Positions 57,741-64,000 of a stretch of 64,000 bases of DNA are shown here, piece by piece. Numbering within the stretch: position 1 is the stretch's first letter; every line of letters begins with the position of its first letter. The DNA lies in assembly GCA_965247055.1 (NCBI GenBank), contig CBDFGE010000005.1:62001-126000 (forward strand), given 5' to 3'. The translations under genes were made by a program, and so were the position numbers. The stretch is from CBDFGE01 sp965247055. Lineage in GTDB: Bacteria > Chloroflexota > Dehalococcoidia > Lucifugimonadales > JAGWBF01. Below the pieces are notes generated by a model. That model was not told the origin of the DNA. It saw only the letters and a program-made list of their open reading frames with translations, and did no database searches.

Positions 57741-59252
57741 TCAGGATGAAAAATGCTCCTTCACGGCCCGCACCAGCCCGGCGATGGTGTACTCCTGGGC
57801 CACGATGTCCACCCGGAGGCTGTTACCTCTGGCGGTGCCGGCGGTAACGGGCCCGATGCAGGCTATCCGAGTCCCTTCCAGGAGGGCCTTGTTGCCGTCC
57901 AAGAGCTCCAGCAGGTTTAGTACCGTGGAGGAGCTGGTGAAGGTGACCAGGTCGACTTTGCCATCCCTGAGGAGGTCCAGCGCCTTTTCCCGGGAGCCTG
58001 TGGCCGCCGTGGTCCGGTACACGGGTATCTGGTCGACCACGGCCCCGAGGCGTTCCAGCCCCCGGGCGATCACGTCCCGGCCCACGGCCGAGCCGGGCAG
58101 GAGGACGCGTCCCCCCTCGAGGCCCAACGGCTCCATCGTCTGGACCAGCGATTCCGACTCATACAGCGGCGGCACACAGTTGGCCCTGATCCCCTCTCTC
58201 GCCAGGGCCGCGGCGGTAGCCGGGCCGATGGCAGCCGCCTTCACACCAGCCAGAGCCCGGGCGTCCAACCCCTGGTCGTGGAGCCTGCTGAAAAAGACGC
58301 CTACTCCGTTGACGCTGCTGAATATGACCCAGCTATAGCTTCCCAGCGAGGCGATGGCGCTGTCCAGGTGGGAGCTGTCGGACACCGGCGCAAGCTCGAT
58401 GGCGGGCACCTCGAGGGGTTCGGCGCCCTCCTCCGCGAGCATCTCGGAGAGGATGGAGGCTTGGGCTCGGGAGCGAGTTACCAGGACCCGTTTCCCGAAG
58501 AGGGGGCGGTTGTCATACCAGCGCAGGTGGCGTCTCAGGTCGACCACCGGGCCGATGACCGCGACCAGCGGCGGGCTGAGGCCGGCCTCCCTGCCTCGTT
58601 GGGCTATATCCTTCAGCGTGCCCGTCACCGTGACCTGGCACGGCTCGGTGCCCCAGCGCACCAGCGCCGCTGGGGTGGAGGGCTCCATTCCGTGCCTGGT
58701 GAGGACCTCCGTTATCGTCTCCAGTGCGCCCCATCCCATAAGCACCACCAGGGTGCCGCCCGAGCGGGCCAGCGCGTCCCACGGGATGGAGGAGCCGGCT
58801 TTGGAGGGGTCCTCGGCCCCGCTCACCACGGTGACAGACGAGGCCAGGCACCGATGGGTTACTGGGATGCCGGCGTAGGCCGGCGCCGCGATGGCCGAGG
58901 TTACCCCCGGCACCACCTCAAAGGCTATCCCGGCGTCTGCCAGGGCCAGGGCCTCCTCTCCGCCACGGCCGAAGAGAAAGGGGTCACCTCCCTTCAGGCG
59001 GGCGACTACCTTGCCATCCAGCGCCCTCTCGACCAGGAGGCGGTTGATATCCTCCTGGTCCATGGCTCTCTCCCCGGGGCCCTTGCCGCCGAATATAAGC
59101 TCGGCCTCGGGGCTGGCACTCTCCAGAAGCCGGGGGTCCACCAGGCGGTCGTAGACCACCACGTCGGCCTCCTGGAGGCGGCGGCTGCCCTTCACGGTGA
59201 TCAGGCCCGGATCGCCCGGCCCCGCTCCGATCAGGTAGACTTTACCAGCCAA
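57741..59252 (-). CDS. cobA-hemD: fused uroporphyrinogen-III C-methyltransferase and uroporphyrinogen-III synthase
   Basis: The N-terminal half (about residues 1-240) is a SAM uroporphyrinogen-III methyltransferase with VYLIGAGPGDPGLITVKG, VVVYDRLV, RLKGGDPFLFGRGGEE and a PVTHRCLASSVTVVSG block. The C-terminal half (about 250-500) is HemD (GKRVLVTRSRAQASILSEML, VIFSSVNGVGVFF, LVTFTSSSTVLNLLELL). The fusion makes uroporphyrinogen III and precorrin-2 in one polypeptide. It starts with TTG, 7 bases after GGAGG. Precorrin-2 made here is the substrate of the dehydrogenase at 60485-61144. Confidence 0.95.
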   Translation of the reverse strand: MAGKVYLIGAGPGDPGLITVKGSRRLQEADVVVYDRLVDPRLLESASPEAELIFGGKGPGERAMDQEDINRLLVERALDGKVVARLKGGDPFLFGRGGEEALALADAGIAFEVVPGVTSAIAAPAYAGIPVTHRCLASSVTVVSGAEDPSKAGSSIPWDALARSGGTLVVLMGWGALETITEVLTRHGMEPSTPAALVRWGTEPCQVTVTGTLKDIAQRGREAGLSPPLVAVIGPVVDLRRHLRWYDNRPLFGKRVLVTRSRAQASILSEMLAEEGAEPLEVPAIELAPVSDSSHLDSAIASLGSYSWVIFSSVNGVGVFFSRLHDQGLDARALAGVKAAAIGPATAAALAREGIRANCVPPLYESESLVQTMEPLGLEGGRVLLPGSAVGRDVIARGLERLGAVVDQIPVYRTTAATGSREKALDLLRDGKVDLVTFTSSSTVLNLLELLDGNKALLEGTRIACIGPVTAGTARGNSLRVDIVAQEYTIAGLVRAVKEHFSS

Positions 59253-59380
59253 TGCGTGTCCTCCCGGCGCGGCACCCGCTTTTACCTGTCACGGTCCGGT
59301 ACTCGCCCCCAAGCGCACCAGGGAGTACGACCAGGTGCCGGGCCCCTCGCCACGCCGTTGATAACGGTCAGGGACCCGGA

Positions 59381-60364
59381 TTACTCTCCCAGCGCCGATG
59401 GGTCTTCCCGGTCCAGCCCCCTGATGCCCTTGCCAAGGTCCCTCGCGCCCCGCTCGATCAACCTCTGATAGGCGTCCAGGGCCACCTCGTGGGGGTTGCT
59501 GGCCCTACCGCGTACTTTGGCTTTGAACATTTTTGATCCATCGAGGGAGGCCAGGAAGGCGGTCATCACCATGGTATCACCGTCGGCACGGGCGTAGGCG
59601 CCCGCCGGCAGCCCGCAGCCCGAGCCCAGGAGCTCCAGGAACGCCCGCTCCGCCATCACGTCGCGCCTCGTGGGGGAGTGGTCGATCGCCGACAGCAGGG
59701 CCAGGGTGTCCTGGTCGTCCAACCGCGCCTCCACCGCCAGCGCCCCCTGCCCTGGCGCAGGGACGAAATCCTCGGGCGAGAGGAACTGGGCCACCGAGGC
59801 CTCCATCCCCAGGCGAAGGATTCCGGCAGCCGCCAGGATAGCCCCGTCGTACTCCTCCCCCCGGGCTTTTCGGACCCGTGTGTCGACGTTGCCCCTTATG
59901 GGAAGGACCTTTAAGTCCGGGCGCAAGGACCTGAGCTGGGCCTCCCGCCTGGGGCTGCTGGTACCTATCCTCGCCCCTGGTGGCAGCTCGTCCAGGGGGC
60001 AGTCCCAACGGTCGACCAGAACGTCCCTGGGGTCCAGGCGCTTGCACACGGCGCCTATGGTCACGCCCTCGGGAGGACGGGTGGGCAGGTCCTTCAGGCT
60101 GTGCACCGCCAGGTCGACCTCACCGTTCAGGAGGGCCCGCTCTATCTCCTTCACGAAGATGCCCGGCCCCAGGCTCGCCAGCGGCGCCTCCGGAGCGATG
60201 TCCCCGCCCGTCTTGATGCTAACCACCCTGAAGTCCGCCTCGGGATGCAGGTGCCTCAGGCGGTCCAGGACCTCCTCAGTCTGGCGCAGGGACAGTCCGC
60301 TGCCCCGGCTGCCCACCAGTTTCGGGACCCTTTTAGAGCCGACAGATGGTTGTGGAGTGTGCAT
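59381..60364 (-). CDS. hemC: hydroxymethylbilane synthase (porphobilinogen deaminase)
   Basis: HemC polymerises four porphobilinogen to hydroxymethylbilane. The 327-residue protein has GSRGSGLSLRQTEEV at the N-terminus, KTGGD, FVKEIERALLNGEVDLAVHSLKDLPT in two blocks (catalytic Asp84), RIGTSSPRREAQL and Cys250 in GSGCGLPAGAYA, which holds the dipyrromethane cofactor. The common GSRxSxLAL motif has a Gly-Ser variation (GSRGSGLSL). Length is typical; it ends ahead of cobA-hemD by 128 bases. Confidence 0.95.
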   Translation of the reverse strand: MHTPQPSVGSKRVPKLVGSRGSGLSLRQTEEVLDRLRHLHPEADFRVVSIKTGGDIAPEAPLASLGPGIFVKEIERALLNGEVDLAVHSLKDLPTRPPEGVTIGAVCKRLDPRDVLVDRWDCPLDELPPGARIGTSSPRREAQLRSLRPDLKVLPIRGNVDTRVRKARGEEYDGAILAAAGILRLGMEASVAQFLSPEDFVPAPGQGALAVEARLDDQDTLALLSAIDHSPTRRDVMAERAFLELLGSGCGLPAGAYARADGDTMVMTAFLASLDGSKMFKAKVRGRASNPHEVALDAYQRLIERGARDLGKGIRGLDREDPSALGE

Positions 60365-60484
60365 AATGGCGTGTCTTCGGACGCTGCTACGATAGGGCTA
60401 AGAGATTAAGTCCGTTTAAGTTTAAATGCGACCACGGTGCTGGCACCGGCCCTCATCCCCTCTCCACACCCTCTATGGCCGGGG

Positions 60485-61144
60485 CTAATGCGCCCCACGT
60501 GCCCGTAGTGGCCGTCGTTTGGTCAGGCTGGACAACAGCTGGTCGAGGGCCTCCTCGGACCTGCCGGCTTTTACTAGCGAGACCAGCTCACCGGTTATAC
60601 ACTCCTGCCATCGGTCGGGGTGGACCTCTACACGCCGTTGCTTCAGCACCTTCCGGGCCGAGGACAGGACCTCCGCCAGGTGCGCGTACTCCAGCGCCTC
60701 ACTGGCCTCCAGGGACTCTTTCAGCTTGCGGGCCAGCGCCGGGCTGGCGCCACCGGTGGAAACGGCCACAATCACCTTACCCCGCCGGACCACCGCCGGG
60801 GCGATAAAGGTGCACTGGGGTGCATCGTCCACCACGTTGAGTATCACCCTCTCCCGCGCGGCCTCCATGGCTACGGTGCTGTTCACGATCCGCTGGTCGG
60901 TGCCGGCTATCGCGAGGAACACGCCCTTCAGGTCGCCTTCCAGGTACTCCCGTGCCTTCCACTCCAGCTCGCCCTGGCCGGCCAGGTCCCGGATTCCCTC
61001 AGTTACCGCCGGGCTTATGACGGTGACCCTGGCGCCGCACTCCAACAGCCCCTTCACCTTTCTCTCGGCCACCTCGCCGCCCCCTATTACGGCACAGGGC
61101 CTCCCCCGCAGCTCCAGGAACACGGGATAGTAAGGGGAGGTCAA
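60485..61144 (-). CDS. precorrin-2 dehydrogenase / sirohydrochlorin ferrochelatase-like (CysG N-domain)
   Basis: The 219-residue protein matches the N-terminal module of CysG (or Met8): PVFLELRGRPCAVIGGGEVAERKVKGLL in two blocks (NAD-binding Gly motif), VVDDAPQCTFIAPAVVRRG and STGGASPALARKLKE. It oxidises precorrin-2 to sirohydrochlorin and may insert iron to make siroheme. It starts with TTG at 61144 and lies 9 bases after ahbAB, so siroheme formation and its decarboxylation are translated together. Confidence 0.92.
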   Translation of the reverse strand: MTSPYYPVFLELRGRPCAVIGGGEVAERKVKGLLECGARVTVISPAVTEGIRDLAGQGELEWKAREYLEGDLKGVFLAIAGTDQRIVNSTVAMEAARERVILNVVDDAPQCTFIAPAVVRRGKVIVAVSTGGASPALARKLKESLEASEALEYAHLAEVLSSARKVLKQRRVEVHPDRWQECITGELVSLVKAGRSEEALDQLLSSLTKRRPLRARGAH

Positions 61145-61153
61145 CGCTCTACC

Positions 61154-62161
61154 CTACACGAAATACCTGACCCGGGTCTTCTTATACTCGCGGGTGCTGT
61201 AGAGCATCCGGTAGTCCGTTACCTCGGTAGCTTGGGAGATCTCCTGGGCTACCCCTTCGCAGCCTTCCTTGCTCGTGGCGTGGATCATGGTGAAGTGGGT
61301 ATAGGGCCAATCGGGGAAGGTAGGCCTCTCGTAGCAATGGGTCACAGCCGGATGGGCGGCCATCCTCTTGCCCACCTCCTCCGAGCGCTCCGTGGGCACC
61401 TTCCAGACCCCCATGCCGTTGGCCATGAACCCGGCTTTCCTGTGGTGAAGCACCGCGCTGTAGCGACGCATGATGCGCCGCTCCTCGAACTCCCGAGCGA
61501 TGGCGAAGAGTTCCTGGGTTGTCACTCCCAGGCGTTGGGCCATACCGTCGAAGGGCCTGGGAGCCATGGGTAGGTCCTCTTGGAGCTCCCGGATGGCCTT
61601 GATATCGAAGTCGCTCAGGGTGGTGGGAACGTTCCAATCCTTCAGCTTTAGGTCATCGTCGTAGCCATCGGGGCTGTAGTGATGGGCTGCTCCCTTTTCC
61701 TCTACCATGTCGAAGTTAACGCCTATCTTGAAGAAGCGTATCGTGGGCATGATACGAACGGACCGGGCCCCCGTCTCCTGGCCCATCCTCTGTATCGTAT
61801 CCTCGATGCTGTCTCCCGGGGGCACCGCCAGGGTAAACCAGAGGTTGAAGGTGGAGCCCTCCCTGGCGTAGTTGTGGCTCACCCCCGGGTGCTTGTTGAT
61901 CTTCAGGGCACCCCGGTGGAGCTTATGAGGCTCGTACGCCATGGCCACCAGGCTGGTCTTGTAACCTAGGCGCCTGGTGTCGAAGATGCCGCTGATCTGC
62001 CGCACGACGTTGCTTTTTCGGAGCCGGGCCAGCCTCGCAAGGACCTCGTCCTCCTTGATGCCCAGTCCCTCGGCGATCTCGTGATAGGGACGCTCGACGA
62101 GAGGGAGCTGCGACTGCACGACGTTAAGCAGCTTCCGGTCGATGAGGTCCATGTCCGGCAT
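61154..62161 (-). CDS. fused siroheme decarboxylase (AhbA-AhbB-like)
   Basis: The 335-residue protein contains two AsnC/Lrp-like units. Each has an HTH-like segment (MDLIDRKLLNVVQSQLPLVE near 4-23; SDFDIKAIRELQEDLPM around 178-194) and a ligand domain (GYKTSLVAMAY, VSHNYAREGSTFNLWFTL; then GVWKVP, VTHCYERPTFPDWPYTHFTMIH with the heme-site YTHFTM). This matches Ahb/NirDLGH siroheme decarboxylases, which convert siroheme to 12,18-didecarboxysiroheme for heme or heme d1. The fusion of both subunits is unusual. The ATG follows GGAGG. First gene of its operon. Confidence 0.88.
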   Translation of the reverse strand: MPDMDLIDRKLLNVVQSQLPLVERPYHEIAEGLGIKEDEVLARLARLRKSNVVRQISGIFDTRRLGYKTSLVAMAYEPHKLHRGALKINKHPGVSHNYAREGSTFNLWFTLAVPPGDSIEDTIQRMGQETGARSVRIMPTIRFFKIGVNFDMVEEKGAAHHYSPDGYDDDLKLKDWNVPTTLSDFDIKAIRELQEDLPMAPRPFDGMAQRLGVTTQELFAIAREFEERRIMRRYSAVLHHRKAGFMANGMGVWKVPTERSEEVGKRMAAHPAVTHCYERPTFPDWPYTHFTMIHATSKEGCEGVAQEISQATEVTDYRMLYSTREYKKTRVRYFV

Positions 62162-62238
62162 TGAGGATCCTCCTTGAGGCGTCCAAGGGAGGCGCGCTCT
62201 TTTGGCCGCCCGCCGCGGGGCTCCACTACTGCACCCTA

Positions 62239-62267
62239 AGATTAGCATAGGGCCTTGAGGCGGTCAA
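62239..62267 (-). promoter_or_regulatory. sigma-70 promoter of the siroheme/heme operon
   Basis: TTGACC, 17 bases, TAATCT on the minus strand, about 75 bases upstream of the ahbAB start. It would drive ahbAB, the precorrin-2 dehydrogenase and possibly hemC onward. Confidence 0.65.
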
Positions 62268-62347
62268 CACACACGGGGCCGCGAAGGACGCCCCCATACG
62301 CGGTTGTTGGATGCCTGACCCGGTGCTATATTGAAGGTGGATAGGGG

Positions 62348-63019
62348 GTGGTGGGACTGGAAGGGGAGCTGGAGAGGGACAAGCGGGAGCTTTTCGACGT
62401 CCTGCGCCGGGAGATACGGGACGAGGCTGTCTTGGATGCCATGCGAAAGGTGCCCAGGGAGCTTTTCGTGCCTCCCGAAGTCCGGCCCATGGCTTACAAA
62501 GACATACCCCTGCCAATAGGGGAGGGCCAGACCATCTCCCAGCCCTACATAGTTGCCCTCATGGCCAGCGCTCTGGAGCTGAGGGGCAGTGAAAGGCTCC
62601 TGGAGCTGGGTACGGGCTGCGGTTACCAGGCGGCAGTGCTCTCATACCTGGTCCCCCGGGGAAGGGTTATCACCCTGGAGCGGATACCGAGCCTGGGCTT
62701 GTCGGCGGAGATGCGCCTTCGCTCCCTGGGGTATGAGAACGTAGAGGTGAGGGTAGCGGGCGATGTCCTGGGCTGTCCGGAGCATTCGCCCTTCGATGCT
62801 ATCATAGTTGCGGCCGCTTCCCCGAGGCTTCCCCCCGTCCTTCTCGAGCAGATGGCCCTCGGGGCAAGGATGGTGATACCCGTGGGCTCCTTGAAGGAGC
62901 AGGACCTGGCCAGGGTACTTCGGACCGGCGAAGGCTACACTATAAATATGCTGGGCCCCTGCCGGTTCGTGCCGCTGATAGGAGAGGGGGCGTGGCCCGA
63001 GGAGTCGGGGGAAACCTAA
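62348..63019 (+). CDS. pcm: protein-L-isoaspartate O-methyltransferase
   Basis: Pcm repairs isoaspartyl damage in proteins. The 223-residue SAM methyltransferase has MRKVPRELFVPPEVRPMAYKD in two blocks, GEGQTISQPYIVALM, the SAM motif LLELGTGCGYQAAVLSYL and the FDAIIVAAASPRLPP post-I region. Length is typical. It starts with GTG behind AAGGTGG. It is divergent from the heme operon and 109 bases upstream of gatB. Confidence 0.95.
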   Translation: MVGLEGELERDKRELFDVLRREIRDEAVLDAMRKVPRELFVPPEVRPMAYKDIPLPIGEGQTISQPYIVALMASALELRGSERLLELGTGCGYQAAVLSYLVPRGRVITLERIPSLGLSAEMRLRSLGYENVEVRVAGDVLGCPEHSPFDAIIVAAASPRLPPVLLEQMALGARMVIPVGSLKEQDLARVLRTGEGYTINMLGPCRFVPLIGEGAWPEESGET

Positions 63020-63128
63020 GCCCGGCGTCGTTGTAACGCCTCGTTCCAAGCTGATATACTGGACGCCGTGGGACTATCCATCGGGGCACCGGCCGGCGAG
63101 GCGTCCGGCCCGGATGCACGGGCAAAAC

Positions 63129-64000
63129 ATGGGATACGAAACGATAATCGGCCTTGAAGTTCACGTGCAGCTGCTCACCCAGAGCAAGATGTTCTGCTCG
63201 TGCCGCTCAGACTACCAGGCGGCGCGGCCCAACAGCTTGGTCTGCCCCGTCTGCCTGGGCATGCCCGGAGTGCTGCCCGTGATCAACAAGAGGGCGGTGG
63301 AGTATACTATCATGACCGGCCTCGCCCTCGGCTGCCGGGTATCCCCTCACACCAAGTTCGACCGGAAAAACTACCCGTATCCAGACCTGATGAAGGGCTA
63401 CCAGATCTCTCAGTACGACGCTCCCATCGCCACCGGAGGCCACCTGGATGTGGAGTCGGAGGGACGGGCGTCGCGGATAGGCATAACCAGGGTGCACCTG
63501 GAGGAGGACGTCGCCAAGCTCCAGCACGTCCGGGCCCAGGCAGGCGAACCCTATAGTCTGGTGGACGTGAACCGCTCCGGCGTGCCCCTTATGGAGATAG
63601 TGAGTGAGCCGGACATGCGCTCTCCCGAAGAGGCGCGCCTCTACCTCACCAGCCTGCATTCCATCCTCCAGTACCTTGGCGTGACCACCGGGAACATGCA
63701 GGAAGGCAGCTTCCGCTGCGACGCCAACGTTAGCATTCGTCCAGAGGGCAGCACCGGGTTCATGCCCAGGGTAGAGGTGAAGAACATGAACAGCTTCCGG
63801 GCGGTGTACAACGCCCTGAAGCACGAGGTAGGCCGCCAGATAAGGGTGGTGGAGGACGGGGGGACGGTGTCCCAGGAGACACGGGGATGGGTGGAGGAGC
63901 GCAATGAGACCGTCTCCCAACGGAGCAAGGAGTACGCCCACGACTACCGTTACTTTCCCGAGCCGGACCTGCCGCCCCTGGCCATTGACCCGGCGTGGGT
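63129..64000 (+). CDS. gatB: Asp-tRNA(Asn)/Glu-tRNA(Gln) amidotransferase subunit B, 5' part
   Basis: The first 290 codons are present; the gene runs off the window end. Family signatures: YETIIGLEVHVQLLTQSKMFC, VCPVCLGMPGVLPVIN, GCRVSPHTKFDRKNYPYPDL, GYQISQYDAPIA, RVHLEEDVAKLQH, DVNRSGVPLMEIVSEPDM, MQEGSFRCDANVSIRP and VEVKNMNSFRAV. It amidates misacylated Glu-tRNA(Gln) or Asp-tRNA(Asn). The start is the ATG at 63129; no clear Shine-Dalgarno sequence. GatA and GatC are not seen here. Confidence 0.95.
   Translation, partial: MGYETIIGLEVHVQLLTQSKMFCSCRSDYQAARPNSLVCPVCLGMPGVLPVINKRAVEYTIMTGLALGCRVSPHTKFDRKNYPYPDLMKGYQISQYDAPIATGGHLDVESEGRASRIGITRVHLEEDVAKLQHVRAQAGEPYSLVDVNRSGVPLMEIVSEPDMRSPEEARLYLTSLHSILQYLGVTTGNMQEGSFRCDANVSIRPEGSTGFMPRVEVKNMNSFRAVYNALKHEVGRQIRVVEDGGTVSQETRGWVEERNETVSQRSKEYAHDYRYFPEPDLPPLAIDPAW

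Noticed and set aside
1..64000. CRISPR arrays, tRNA and rRNA genes, insertion sequences
   Set aside because: No regularly spaced repeats, no T-loop-bearing cloverleaf and no transposase were found by eye on either strand; a tool search could still reveal a weak tRNA.

Overview
The window looks like a piece of a high-GC Chloroflexota genome, most likely an uncultured Dehalococcoidia/SAR202-type lineage. This is inferred from gene content: several luciferase-like flavin monooxygenases, a non-exported reductive-dehalogenase-like protein, a nickel superoxide dismutase, a siroheme decarboxylase, an Lhr helicase and a pilin/archaellin-like secreted protein. No rRNA or tRNA gene was seen to confirm it.

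Layout. 1-3.3 kb: the end of pdxA, a dCTP deaminase/dUTPase-fold gene, a TenA homologue, an SsuD-like monooxygenase and a GYD protein. 3.5-5.2 kb: a large membrane protein of unknown role. 5.25-13.2 kb: a minus-strand HK97-type phage head cassette (terminase, portal, prohead protease, major capsid, head-tail connector). It has no integrase, tail or lysis genes. Its protease is frameshifted by a 43-bp direct duplication, and its capsid gene is internally deleted and frameshifted. 13.8-15.8 kb: two unrecognised membrane or secreted proteins and a DUF2341-like remnant. 15.8-18.2 kb: the dehalogenase-like Fe-S protein and two small genes behind good sigma-70 promoters. 18.3-24.7 kb: a YkgJ-type protein, an ECF sigma/anti-sigma pair, an amidase, small membrane proteins, a Trm112-like protein and an HtrA protease.

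24.7-32.1 kb: a second TenA, then glcD-glcE-glcF (glycolate to glyoxylate) convergent with a class V aminotransferase (glyoxylate to glycine), followed by an SDR protein lacking the usual catalytic residues. 32.2-37.2 kb: a metF-acpS-nnr operon divergent from folD-queA. 37.2-42.5 kb: a low-GC HEPN-like gene and a full-length Lhr helicase. 42.5-48.6 kb: a trpE-VOC-trpG-trpD-trpC-VOC operon led by a tryptophan T-box. Its tail carries a BrnT/BrnA-like toxin-antitoxin pair and a broken second copy of the last VOC gene. 48.7-54.6 kb: a likely catabolic cluster (SMP-30 lactonase, two near-identical flavin monooxygenases, an alpha/beta hydrolase, an MFS transporter). 54.6-62.2 kb: a minus-strand run ahbAB-cysG(N)-hemC-cobA/hemD-hemB-sodN-S26 peptidase-UDG. 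This supplies uroporphyrinogen III, siroheme and probably didecarbosiroheme, and a nickel SOD with an adjacent candidate maturation peptidase. The window ends with pcm and the start of gatB.

Start codons were moved from the longest ORF to a downstream ATG/GTG/TTG wherever a Shine-Dalgarno sequence or promoter argued for it. Promoter, operator and terminator calls rest on reading the sequence by eye.
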